A stretch of DNA of 64,000 bases. Source: Burkholderia pyrrocinia. GTDB lineage: Bacteria > Pseudomonadota > Gammaproteobacteria > Burkholderiales > Burkholderiaceae. The DNA is taken from assembly GCF_018417535.1 (NCBI RefSeq), contig NZ_CP070978.1, positions 1,798,001-1,862,000 on the forward strand. Direction: 5' to 3'. The notes below the pieces were generated by a model that did not search any database, was not told the DNA's origin, and was given only the letters and a program-made list of their open reading frames with translations. The position numbers were made by a program, and so were the translations under genes. Numbering within the stretch: the first letter of the stretch is position 1; each line of letters begins with the position of its first letter. Below, piece after piece: positions 52,835 to 61,600 of this stretch.

Positions 52835-53710
52835 CTACCCCCTCCTCGCCGCCTGCTCCCGCAACCACGCGGCAAACGCGATCACATGCTCGACCGCGAC
52901 GCTCTCCGGCTCGACATCGAGCCAATAGCCGAACGGCCCGATCGGCTGCACCGGCGACAGCCGCACGAGGCTGCCCTCGCCGATCTCCTCTTCGATCATG
53001 TTCAGGTCGACGACTGCGAGCCCGGCGCCCTTGCGCGCCGCACGGATCGCCTGTTCGAGCGTCGAGAACTCGATGCCGTCGCCGATCCGCGCGACCGGCA
53101 CGCCCGCCTGCTCGCACCAGTCGGCCCACAGCGCCAGGCGCTTCCCCTCGTGCAACACATGCAGCGACGGCAGCCGGCCGAACAGCGCATCGAGCGCGTC
53201 GCCGCGATAGCGCGGCGCACCGACGAGCGCATGCCGCTCCATCATCAGCAGCTCCGATTGCATGCCGGGCCGCGCCGCACGCCCGAAGCGGATGTGGCAA
53301 TGGCAATCGTCGGCCGGCTCGGTGCGGATCGACAACTCGACATCGGGCAGCGCCTCCGCGAGGGTGCCGAGCCGCGGCGAAAACCACTGCGTCGCGAACG
53401 TCGGCGGCAGCGACACCGTCAGGCGCCGCTTCGCGCCCGGCTGCGCGGCGGCGACCTCGCCGACGCCGCGCTCGATCGTGTCGAATGCCTGTCCGATGAA
53501 CGGCAGCAACCGCTGGCCCGCATCGGTCAGACGCACGCCCTTGTGATCGCGCTCGAACAGGCGCGCCCCGAGCGCTTCCTCGAGCAGCCGGATCTGCCGG
53601 CTCACCGCGCCCTGCGTCACGCACAGCGAGACCGCCGCGCGATTGAAGCTCAGGTGACGCGCGGTCTCCTCGAAAAATCGCAGCGCGATCAACGATGGCA
53701 GGCGTCGCAT
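52835..53710 (-). CDS. GcvA-like LysR-family regulator
   Basis: 291 aa. Opening MRRLPSLIALRFFEETARHL and HTH FNRAAVSLCVTQGAVSRQIR then LLEEALGARLFERDHKGVRL. Effector part (KRRLTVSLPPTFATQWFSPR) is of the GcvA type. Divergent from a second GcvA-like regulator and from the ALDH-MFS-dehydratase-GMC operon beyond it. Two similar regulators back to back often control one operon jointly. Confidence 0.86.
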   Translation of the reverse strand: MRRLPSLIALRFFEETARHLSFNRAAVSLCVTQGAVSRQIRLLEEALGARLFERDHKGVRLTDAGQRLLPFIGQAFDTIERGVGEVAAAQPGAKRRLTVSLPPTFATQWFSPRLGTLAEALPDVELSIRTEPADDCHCHIRFGRAARPGMQSELLMMERHALVGAPRYRGDALDALFGRLPSLHVLHEGKRLALWADWCEQAGVPVARIGDGIEFSTLEQAIRAARKGAGLAVVDLNMIEEEIGEGSLVRLSPVQPIGPFGYWLDVEPESVAVEHVIAFAAWLREQAARRG

Positions 53711-53923
53711 GATGTGTGTCCCTCTCGTTCGTGTTGTTGCCGGCCGGCCCCGCCGGCCATCCTGCGGGCAGCTTTATCGCAAAAAAGTGCACCGGCCGTC
53801 ACGCCGTGAAAACCCCGACGTCCGGCGCGCGCGGGCCCGGCCGCCCGCCGCGCCATTCATCGTCCCCGTCCCGCCGGCCTCCCGCCTACAATAAGCATCC
53901 CGCACCAAACACGACACCGCCCC

Positions 53924-54874
53924 GTGAGACGCAAGATGCCGGCGCTGAATGCGCTGAAAGCCTTCGAGATGGCCGGCCGCACCGGCAGCTTCACGCGCGC
54001 GGCCGAACTGCTCAACGTGACGCAGAGCGCGGTGAGCCGCCAGGTTCGCCAGCTCGAAGGCCAGCTCGGCGAAACGCTGCTCGAGCGCCGCCATCACCAG
54101 CTCGAACTGACGGCGGCCGGCCGCGTGCTGCTGCGCGCGCTGCAGCAGTCGTTCGACAAGATCGAGCTGACCGTGCGCAGCCTGCAGGAAAAAACCCACC
54201 TGAACCGCCTGCGCGCGAACGTGCCGCCGACCTTTGCCGCGCGCTGGCTGATGCCGCGCCTCGGCCGGCTGCGCGACGCGCATCCCGAATTCGAGCTGAG
54301 CCTCACGACCCGCATTCACGACAGCCTCGGCGAATCGCGCGTGCTCGACTGCGCGATCCGGTTCGGCGACGGCGAATGGGATGGCTTCGACAACGCACTG
54401 CTGATGCAGGAGCAGCATATCGCCGTCTGCGCGCCCGCGCTGTATGCGCGGCTGCGGCAGGAGGGCGCGCCGATCGACCTGAACCGCTTCACGCTGCTGC
54501 ACGTGCTCGCGACCGACGACCAGCGCTACCTGACCTGGCAACACTGGCTGAAGGCGGCCGGCATCGCCGACGTCGACACGCGCGGCGGCTACGAATTCGA
54601 CTTGCTCGACCATGCGATCCGCGCGGCGATCGACGGCCTCGGGATCACGATCGCCGATCGCCACATGGTCGCGCGCGAGCTCGCGACCGGGCAACTGATG
54701 CAGGTGCTCAACGTACACGTCGACGGCCACCAGTCGTACTGGTTCGTCACGCGGCCCGAGCAGACGAACCTGCCGCACATCGTGCAGTTCCGCGACTGGC
54801 TGCAGCAGGAAGTGTGGCTCGCGAAGCGCCACCTCGAACCGTCGTCGCCGCTGCCGCAGGTGCCGCTGGCCTAG
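53924..54874 (+). CDS. GcvA-like LysR-family regulator
   Basis: 316 aa with a GTG start (MRRKMPALNALKAFEMAGRT matches the usual GcvA opening; an ATG four codons on is the alternative). HTH: GSFTRAAELLNVTQSAVSRQ then VRQLEGQLGETLLERRHHQL. The effector domain (RANVPPTFAARWLMPRLGRL) is complete. It is co-directional with the downstream ALDH operon, 315 bp away, and may be its activator. Confidence 0.87.
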   Translation: MRRKMPALNALKAFEMAGRTGSFTRAAELLNVTQSAVSRQVRQLEGQLGETLLERRHHQLELTAAGRVLLRALQQSFDKIELTVRSLQEKTHLNRLRANVPPTFAARWLMPRLGRLRDAHPEFELSLTTRIHDSLGESRVLDCAIRFGDGEWDGFDNALLMQEQHIAVCAPALYARLRQEGAPIDLNRFTLLHVLATDDQRYLTWQHWLKAAGIADVDTRGGYEFDLLDHAIRAAIDGLGITIADRHMVARELATGQLMQVLNVHVDGHQSYWFVTRPEQTNLPHIVQFRDWLQQEVWLAKRHLEPSSPLPQVPLA

Positions 54875-55188
54875 CGCGCGATCCGGCCCTGCCAGCCCCG
54901 ACCGGCGGTCGCGGGCGACACCTTGGCGCCTTCCGCACCCGCCCGCATTCGGACCGGTCGGAAAATGCGGCCCGACCGCCGCCCGCGCCCCGTCCCGCCA
55001 TCGCCGCACCCGCCTTGCCGGACGGGCGATTCCGGCCGATTCGCGGAGTAACGTGCGTTTTTCTCATGCTCGACGCGAAAATAAGTCGTTTGTCGTGCGC
55101 TAAACGCATGAACAGAATGGCCTCTATCCCGTGCCGTGCGTTTCGCCGCCCGAAGCGATCCGCCCGCATCCATCGGAGGAGCCACTTC
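54875..55188. other. Intergenic region before ALDH operon
   Basis: 314 bp holding the ALDH leader and probably the promoter. GGAGGAGCC just before the start is the ribosome site. An AT-richer run near 55075-55100 (AAATAAGTCG) is the only promoter-like part. No repeat or RNA element seen. Confidence 0.4.
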
Positions 55189-56613
55189 ATGCGCATCGAA
55201 CGCAACTACATCAACGGCCGTTTCGTCGTCCCGGAAAGCGACGCGACCATCGTCGTCCACAATCCCGCCACCGAAGCACCGTTCGCGCGCGTGCCGGCCG
55301 CGACGCCGGCCGACGCGCTGGCCGCCGTCGACGCCGCGGCCGCCGCGCAAAAGGCGTGGCGCAAGCTGCCGAGCGCCGAACGCGCGACCTGCCTGCACAA
55401 GCTCGCCGACGCGCTGACCGCACGCGCGCCCGACATCGGCGCGGCGCTCGCGCAGGAATCCGGCAAGAGCGTCGCGGACGCGTCGAACGAAGCCGTCTAC
55501 GCCGGCCAGATCACGCGCTACCACGCCGAGTGGGCGCGCCGGATCGAGGGCGAGATCATCCCGAGCGACACGCCCGACGAGAACCTGTTCCTGCAGCGCG
55601 AGCCGATCGGCGTCGTCGCGTGCCTGATCCCGTTCAACTATCCCGTCTACACGCTGCTGCGCAAGGTCGCGCCCGCACTGATCGCCGGCAACACCGTGGT
55701 CGTGCGGCCGAGCAACCACACGCCGGTGTCGGCGTTCGAGATCGCGAAGGCCGTCGACGAAGCCGGTTTCCCGCCGGGCGTCGTCAACATCCTGACGATG
55801 GACCATGCGACGGCCGAGGCGCTGTGCACGCATCCGGCGGTCGGCATGATCACGCTGACGGGCAGCGTAAACGCGGGCCGCAAGGTGCTCGACTACTGCA
55901 AGGCGAACATCGCGAAGCCGTCGCTCGAACTCGGCGGCAAGACGCCCGCGATCATCGAGCCCGACGCCGACCTCGAACGCGCGGCCGCCGCGCTCGTCGC
56001 ATCGAAGACGACCCATTGCGGCCAGCTCTGCACGGCCATCGAGCGCGTGTACGTGCACGACAGCGTGCACGACCGCTTCGTCGCGCTGCTGAAGGAGAAG
56101 ATGGGCGCAGTGCGCAGCGGCGACCGCGCGGCCGATTCGTCGAACATGGGCCCGCTCGTCAGCGCATCGGCGCGCGCCCACATCCACGGGATGGTCGAAC
56201 GCGCGATCGCGGCCGGCGCGACGCTCGAAACCGGCGGCGCGATCCCCGACGGCCCCGGCTTCTTCTACCCGGCCACGCTGCTGACGAACTGCCGGCAGGA
56301 CATGGAGATCGTGCGGGAGGAAACCTTCGGCCCGATCATGCCCGTGCTGCGCTACCGGACGATCGACGAAGCCATCGGCTTCGCGAACGACCACCAGTTC
56401 GGGCTGTCGTCGGTGCTGTACACCGAGCACTACCGCACCGCGATGACCGTCGCGAACGCGATCGAGGCGGGCGAGCTGTACGTGAACCGCACGCCGGCCG
56501 ATCCGTACCAGGGCTTCCACGCCGGCTGGAAGCGTTCCGGCCTCGGCGGCGACGACGGCAAGCACGGGATGCTCGAATTCACGCAGACGCGCCTCGTCGT
56601 CATGAAGTACTGA
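55189..56613 (+). CDS. Aldehyde dehydrogenase, AldA-like
   Basis: 474 aa from ATG with GGAGGA upstream. Catalytic Glu247 (SLELGGKTPAIIEPD) and Cys281 (CGQLCTAIERVYVH) are in place, and the Rossmann and SVNAGRK cofactor motifs are conserved. The CGQxCTxxERVYV pattern resembles lactaldehyde/glycolaldehyde dehydrogenase (AldA) more than the GabD-like enzyme at 47278. First gene of a four-gene operon; likely oxidises a hydroxyaldehyde made by the dehydratase or GMC enzyme. Confidence 0.9.
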   Translation: MRIERNYINGRFVVPESDATIVVHNPATEAPFARVPAATPADALAAVDAAAAAQKAWRKLPSAERATCLHKLADALTARAPDIGAALAQESGKSVADASNEAVYAGQITRYHAEWARRIEGEIIPSDTPDENLFLQREPIGVVACLIPFNYPVYTLLRKVAPALIAGNTVVVRPSNHTPVSAFEIAKAVDEAGFPPGVVNILTMDHATAEALCTHPAVGMITLTGSVNAGRKVLDYCKANIAKPSLELGGKTPAIIEPDADLERAAAALVASKTTHCGQLCTAIERVYVHDSVHDRFVALLKEKMGAVRSGDRAADSSNMGPLVSASARAHIHGMVERAIAAGATLETGGAIPDGPGFFYPATLLTNCRQDMEIVREETFGPIMPVLRYRTIDEAIGFANDHQFGLSSVLYTEHYRTAMTVANAIEAGELYVNRTPADPYQGFHAGWKRSGLGGDDGKHGMLEFTQTRLVVMKY

Positions 56614-56706
56614 CACGGCAGGGCCGACGCCCCGTTTCCGGCGCGCGCATCCCGACACCGCGCCGCGCGCGCCGCCCCCGATCCGATCGAATACAAAACA
56701 AATCTG

Positions 56707-56731
56707 CAGACCGCCGCCTGAAGGCGGTCTG
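56707..56731 (+). promoter_or_regulatory. Intercistronic hairpin before MFS gene
   Basis: CAGACCGCC (56707-56715) pairs with GGCGGTCTG (56723-56731) in the 133-bp gap between the ALDH and MFS genes, ending a few bases before the MFS ribosome site. It could partly terminate, stabilise the upstream mRNA or modulate translation of the transporter. Confidence 0.5.
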
Positions 56732-56746
56732 ATGGAGGAAGACATC

Positions 56747-58078
56747 ATGCCGACCCAACCGTCGACGCCCGCGACGTCGCTCGCGTTGCAAGACAAAGCG
56801 CACGACGCACACGCGTCGCACGACTCGCGCGCGCAGCGCTACCTGCAACTGCTGCTGCTCGTGATCGCCGCGGGCGCGATCTACCCGATGCTGTACCTGC
56901 GGCAGGTGTACCAGCCGACGATGCTGCAGTTCTTCCGTATCGACGACGTGCAGCTCGGTTACCTGTACTCGTCGCTCGGCACGATTTTCCTCGTCAGCTA
57001 CCTGCCGAGCGGCTGGCTCGCCGACCGCCTGTCGCCGCGCTGGCTGATCTGCTTCTCGCTGCTCGCGACGGGCGCGCTCGGGCTCGTCTATGCGACCGGG
57101 CCGTCGTTCAACACGCTCGTGCTGATCTTCGGCGGCTGGGGGCTGACCACCGGCCTCACGTTCTGGGCGGCCGTGATCAAGCGCGTGAACATGATCGCGG
57201 GCCCCGACGAACAGGGCCGCTTCTTCGGGCTGCTCGACGGCGGCCGCGGGCTCGTCGAGGCGCTGCTCGCAACGATCGCGATCACGCTGTTCGCGTACGT
57301 GACGCAGGCGCACGGCGGCACCGATGCGGCCGGCTTCAAGCTCGTCGTACACCTGTACGCATTCTTCTGCATCACGCTCGGCGTGCTGCTTGCGCTGGTG
57401 AAGGATCCGGCGCGCACGGGCGATCGCACGGCGGCCACAAAGCGCCGCCAGGGCAACGTGCTGACCGACCTGAAGACGCTCGCGGCAATCCCCGAGCTGT
57501 GGCTCGTCGCGGCGATCGTGTTCTGCGGCTACCAGGTGTTCTGGGCGACCTACAGCTTCTCCGCGTACCTGCACGAAGGCAACTTCGGGCTCAGCGCGAC
57601 GGCTGCCGGCTTCATCACGACGCTCAAGCTGTGGATGCGCCCCGTCGGCGGCATCGGCGGCGGCTTCCTCGGCGACCGCGTATCGAAGGTGTCCGTGCTG
57701 TTCTGGGCGCTCGTGCTCGCGGCGCTGTCGCTCGTCGGGCTGATCGCCGCGCCGCCGCACAGCCCGCAGGCGATGCTCGTCGTGCTCGTGCTGTTCATCG
57801 GCATCCTCACCTACGCCATTCGCGGCCTGTACTGGTCGCTGCTCGACGACTGCAAGGTACCGACGCATTGCGCGGGCCTCGCGATCGGCCTGATCTCGGT
57901 GCTCGGTTATTCGCCCGACGTGTTCGTGCCGCTGATCAACGGCTACGTGACGCAGACCTACCCGGGCGCGCACGGCTACCAGCTCTATTTCGGCTATATC
58001 GCGGCGATCGCGCTTTGCGGTGCGGGCGCCGCCGCGTTCCTCAAATACCGCCTCAACCGCCTCAAGGAGTCCGTATGA
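56747..58078 (+). CDS. MFS transporter
   Basis: 443 aa from MPTQPSTPATSLALQDKAHD with GGAGGA ahead; an in-frame Met five codons upstream is less well placed. Twelve helices; RQVYQPTMLQFFRIDDVQLG and LVSYLPSGWLADRLSPRWLI (loop 2-3 motif) are conserved. It is related to the MFS group that takes up small organic compounds. It overlaps the dehydratase gene by four bases (ATGA), so its cargo is probably that enzyme's substrate. Confidence 0.88.
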   Translation: MPTQPSTPATSLALQDKAHDAHASHDSRAQRYLQLLLLVIAAGAIYPMLYLRQVYQPTMLQFFRIDDVQLGYLYSSLGTIFLVSYLPSGWLADRLSPRWLICFSLLATGALGLVYATGPSFNTLVLIFGGWGLTTGLTFWAAVIKRVNMIAGPDEQGRFFGLLDGGRGLVEALLATIAITLFAYVTQAHGGTDAAGFKLVVHLYAFFCITLGVLLALVKDPARTGDRTAATKRRQGNVLTDLKTLAAIPELWLVAAIVFCGYQVFWATYSFSAYLHEGNFGLSATAAGFITTLKLWMRPVGGIGGGFLGDRVSKVSVLFWALVLAALSLVGLIAAPPHSPQAMLVVLVLFIGILTYAIRGLYWSLLDDCKVPTHCAGLAIGLISVLGYSPDVFVPLINGYVTQTYPGAHGYQLYFGYIAAIALCGAGAAAFLKYRLNRLKESV

Positions 58079-59292
58079 AGATCGTTTCGCTCGAAACCCA
58101 TATCGTCGCCGTGCCGCCGCCGCATGTCGGCGGGATGTACTGGATCTTCGTGAAGCTGAAGACCGACGACGGCATCGAAGGCGTCGGCGAGATCTATTCG
58201 GCGACGTTCCACCCGAAGGCGATGGGCCCGATCATCGACGACGTGTTCGACCGCTACCTGCTGAATCACGATCCGCACCACGTCGAGCGGCTGTTCCGCC
58301 AAGCGTATTCGAGCGGCTTCACGCAGCGGCCCGACCTCACGATGATGGGCGTCGTCAGCGGCCTCGAGATGGCGTGCTGGGACATCATCGGCAAGGCTGC
58401 CGGCAAACCCGTGTACGAACTGCTCGGCGGGAAGATCCACGAGCGGCTGCGCTCGTACACGTACCTGTATCCGAAGAACGCGAACGGCGAATACGACTAC
58501 GACGATCCCGATCTCGCGGCAGAATGCGCAGCCGAGAACGTGAAGCTCGGCTTCACGGCCGTCAAGTTCGACCCGGCCGGCCCGTACACGGCCTACTCGG
58601 GCCACCAGTTGTCGCTCGAAGTGCTCGACCGTTGCGAGCTGTTCTGCCGTCGCGTGCGCGAGGCCGTCGGCAACAAGGCCGACCTGCTGTTCGGCACGCA
58701 CGGGCAGATGGTGCCGTCGTCGGCGATCCGGCTCGCGAAGCGGTTGGAGAAATACGACCCGCTGTGGTTCGAGGAACCCGTGCCGCCCGGACAGGAAGAA
58801 GCGCTCGCCGAAGTCGCGAAGCACACGTCGATTCCGATCGCGACCGGCGAGCGCCTGACGACCAAGTACGAATTCCACAAGCTGCTGCAGGCGGGCGGCG
58901 CGTCGATCCTGCAACTGAACGTCGCGCGCGTGGGCGGCCTGCTCGAAGCGAAGAAGATCGCGACGCTCACGGAAGTGCACTACGCGCAGATCGCGCCGCA
59001 CCTGTACAACGGGCCGGTCGGCGCGGCCGCGAGTATCCAGCTCTCGACCTGCACGCCGAACTTCCTGATCCAGGAAAGCATCATGACGTGGGGCGGTTTC
59101 CATGCCGAAGTCGTGAAGTCGCCGATCCGCTGGGAAGACGGCTACATCATCCCGTCGAACGAGCCGGGCCTCGGCATCGAGCTCGACATGGAGGTCGTGC
59201 GCCGTCACACGCCGTACACGGGCAATCGGCTGCACCTGCAGATGGGCGACAAGCCCGTCGACGTGAAGGATCTCGCTCCCGCGAAGGGCTGA
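58075..59292 (+). CDS. Enolase-superfamily sugar-acid dehydratase
   Basis: 405 aa. N-terminal capping domain (VSLETHIVAVPPPHVGGMYW) and TIM barrel with metal ligands in DPLWFEEPVPPG and IATGERLTTKYEF; LLFGTHGQMVPSSA and AQIAPHLYNGPVGAA lie at the third metal / acid-base positions. The pattern fits the mandelate racemase branch near D-galactonate/gluconate dehydratases. It should remove water from a sugar acid to give a 2-keto-3-deoxy acid. Substrate not determined. Confidence 0.88.
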   Translation: MKIVSLETHIVAVPPPHVGGMYWIFVKLKTDDGIEGVGEIYSATFHPKAMGPIIDDVFDRYLLNHDPHHVERLFRQAYSSGFTQRPDLTMMGVVSGLEMACWDIIGKAAGKPVYELLGGKIHERLRSYTYLYPKNANGEYDYDDPDLAAECAAENVKLGFTAVKFDPAGPYTAYSGHQLSLEVLDRCELFCRRVREAVGNKADLLFGTHGQMVPSSAIRLAKRLEKYDPLWFEEPVPPGQEEALAEVAKHTSIPIATGERLTTKYEFHKLLQAGGASILQLNVARVGGLLEAKKIATLTEVHYAQIAPHLYNGPVGAAASIQLSTCTPNFLIQESIMTWGGFHAEVVKSPIRWEDGYIIPSNEPGLGIELDMEVVRRHTPYTGNRLHLQMGDKPVDVKDLAPAKG

Positions 59293-59309
59293 CCAGGAAA
59301 AACGCGACC

Positions 59310-60977
59310 ATGACTTACGACTACATCATCGTCGGCGCGGGCTCGGCCGGCTGCATCCTCGCGAACCGCCTGAGCGAATCGGGCCGGCACTCGGTGCTGC
59401 TGCTCGAAGCGGGCGAACGCGACGCGTCGTTCTGGTTCAAGGTGCCGGTCGGCTTCACGAAGACCTACTACAACCGCCGCTACAACTGGATGTACTACAG
59501 CGAGCCCGAGGCGCAGCTCGCCGAGCGCCAGCTGTACTGCCCGCGCGGCAAGGTGGTCGGCGGATCGGGCTCGATCAACGCGATGGTCTACGTGCGCGGC
59601 CAGCGCAGCGACTACGACGACTGGGCGAACGCCGGCAATCCGGGCTGGGCGTACGACGACGTGCTGCCTTACTTCCGCAAGCTCGAAACCCACGCGGCCG
59701 GCGCGACCGATCCGCAGCATCACGGCTCGACGGGGCCGATCCACATCACGTCGATGAAGGCCGACGTGCATCCGATCGTCCACGAGTTCCTGAAAGGCTG
59801 CGGGCAACTGAACCTGCCGCGCACCGACGACTTCAACGGCGCGCAGTTCGAAGGCGCGGGCATCTACGACCTGAACACGAAGAACGGCGAACGCTGTTCG
59901 AGCAGCTTCGCGTACCTGCGGCCCGCGCTGGGTCGCGCGAACCTCACGCTGCGCTCGGGCGTGCTGGTGCTGCGCGTGACGTTCGACGGCACGCACGCGA
60001 CCGGCGTGGTCGTCGCGGGCGAACACGGCGACGAGACGCTCGTCGCCGCGCGCGAGGTGATCCTCGCGGCCGGCGCCGTCGATACGCCGAAGCTGCTGCA
60101 ACTGTCGGGCGTCGGCGATCCGGCGCTGCTCGCGCGCCGACGCGTACCGCTCGTGCATGCGCTGCCGGCCGTGGGCCACAACCTGCAGGACCACCTGTGC
60201 GTGAGCTTCTACTTCAAGGCGAACCGGCCGACGCTGAACGACGAGATGGGTACGCTGCTCGGCAAGCTGAAGATCGGGTTGCGCTACCTGCTGACGAAGC
60301 GCGGCCCGCTTGCGATGAGCGTGAACCAGGCCGGCGGCTTTTTCCGCGGCACGGACGATGCGCAGGAACCCAACCTGCAGCTCTATTTCAATCCGTTGTC
60401 GTACCGGATTCCGAAGAGCGACCGCGCGAGCATCAAGCCCGAGCCGTATCCGGGTTTCCTGATCGCGTTCAACCCGTGCCGGCCGACGAGCCGCGGCACG
60501 ATCGAGATCGCGTCGAACCGCGCGGAAGATGCCGCGAAGATCCGCATCAACGCGCTGACCACGCAGAAGGATCTCGACGAGGCCGTGCAGGGCAGCAAGG
60601 TGATCCGCGCGCTGATGCGCGCGCCGGCGCTGAAGTCGATGACCGTCGAGGAAATCTCGCCGGGGCCGCAGGTCGACTCCGACGACGCGATGCTGCAGTA
60701 CTTCCGCGAGCAGTCGGGTTCGATCTACCACCTGTGCGGCTCGTGTGCGATGGGGCCCGATGCGGCGACGTCGGTCGTCGATGCGTCGCTGCGCGTGCAC
60801 GGGCTGCAGGCGCTGCGGATCGTCGATGCGTCGGTGTTCCCGAACATCACGTCGGGCAACATCAACGCGCCGACGATGATGGTCGCGGAGAAAGGCGCGG
60901 ACCTGATTCTGGCCGACGCGCAACACGCAGAAACCGCCGGCGCGCGGATGCGCACCCGCGAAACCGTCCCGCACTGA
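59310..60977 (+). CDS. GMC oxidoreductase (FAD alcohol/choline-dehydrogenase type)
   Basis: 555 aa. FAD Rossmann motif MTYDYIIVGAGSAGCILANR; GMC signature PRGKVVGGSGSINAMVYVRG; catalytic His in SIYHLCGSCAMGPDAATSVV and Asn in NITSGNINAPTMMVAEKGA. The family oxidises alcohols, choline or polyols to aldehydes or acids. It may form the aldehyde that the ALDH oxidises, or act on a sugar alcohol feeding the dehydratase. It is 17 bases after the dehydratase stop. Confidence 0.9.
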   Translation: MTYDYIIVGAGSAGCILANRLSESGRHSVLLLEAGERDASFWFKVPVGFTKTYYNRRYNWMYYSEPEAQLAERQLYCPRGKVVGGSGSINAMVYVRGQRSDYDDWANAGNPGWAYDDVLPYFRKLETHAAGATDPQHHGSTGPIHITSMKADVHPIVHEFLKGCGQLNLPRTDDFNGAQFEGAGIYDLNTKNGERCSSSFAYLRPALGRANLTLRSGVLVLRVTFDGTHATGVVVAGEHGDETLVAAREVILAAGAVDTPKLLQLSGVGDPALLARRRVPLVHALPAVGHNLQDHLCVSFYFKANRPTLNDEMGTLLGKLKIGLRYLLTKRGPLAMSVNQAGGFFRGTDDAQEPNLQLYFNPLSYRIPKSDRASIKPEPYPGFLIAFNPCRPTSRGTIEIASNRAEDAAKIRINALTTQKDLDEAVQGSKVIRALMRAPALKSMTVEEISPGPQVDSDDAMLQYFREQSGSIYHLCGSCAMGPDAATSVVDASLRVHGLQALRIVDASVFPNITSGNINAPTMMVAEKGADLILADAQHAETAGARMRTRETVPH

Positions 60978-61600
60978 CGCGACGGCGCGACGCTCGTGCG
61001 AACCCTGGCGCCAACCGTTTCCCGCGGAATCGACGCGCCCCGCGGATGGAAGAGAACGCGCGATTTCCGCACGATCGCGTCTCCGGCAACGGCGGCCGGC
61101 CCCGTGCATCGTCTGGTCCCGACAATGCCCGCCGGCACACGGGAAAACACCGCCATGAACACGCCGCGCGGCCCGCGCGCACAGGCTCGAAACGTGCATT
61201 CGGTTGTGACGAAAGTCCCCGTGAAACGGGTGTCGCCGTGTCGTCCGTTGTCCACCGTACGCGAGCAAGGGTTTGTCTGGTTGGCTTTCGATGCCTGCCT
61301 GCACTAGCCTCGTGAGGTCTGCCGTCGCGTCGTTCGGCCGGCGGGACGTGACGTGACGTTGTGGTGGTTGTGCACACGACAATCCAGTGTCGGCGCGCGG
61401 CCTCGCTGCCGAAGTTTCATTGCGTTCGATCACGCACATCGATGCCGCCAGAGAGACATCCTTTGGCTCGCGTGCGATGTGACGCGCGTTCAGCGCTCGC
61501 GTGACGTGACGCGCAGCGAAGCGATCCGGGGCAACGCGCGCGCCGGCCTGCCGTCGGCGTGCACCGGGGGGAACCGCGGGCCCGATCGTGGAGACGCACC
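60978..61600. other. 623-bp intergenic region with a repeated GTGACGTGACG motif
   Basis: No gene recognised. GTGACGTGACG occurs at 61348-61358 and again at 61501-61511, with a related ATGTGACGCGC just before the second. They lie upstream of the FapF-like barrel gene, and may be regulator sites for it. GGAG eight bases before the GTG is the ribosome site. Confidence 0.45.
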
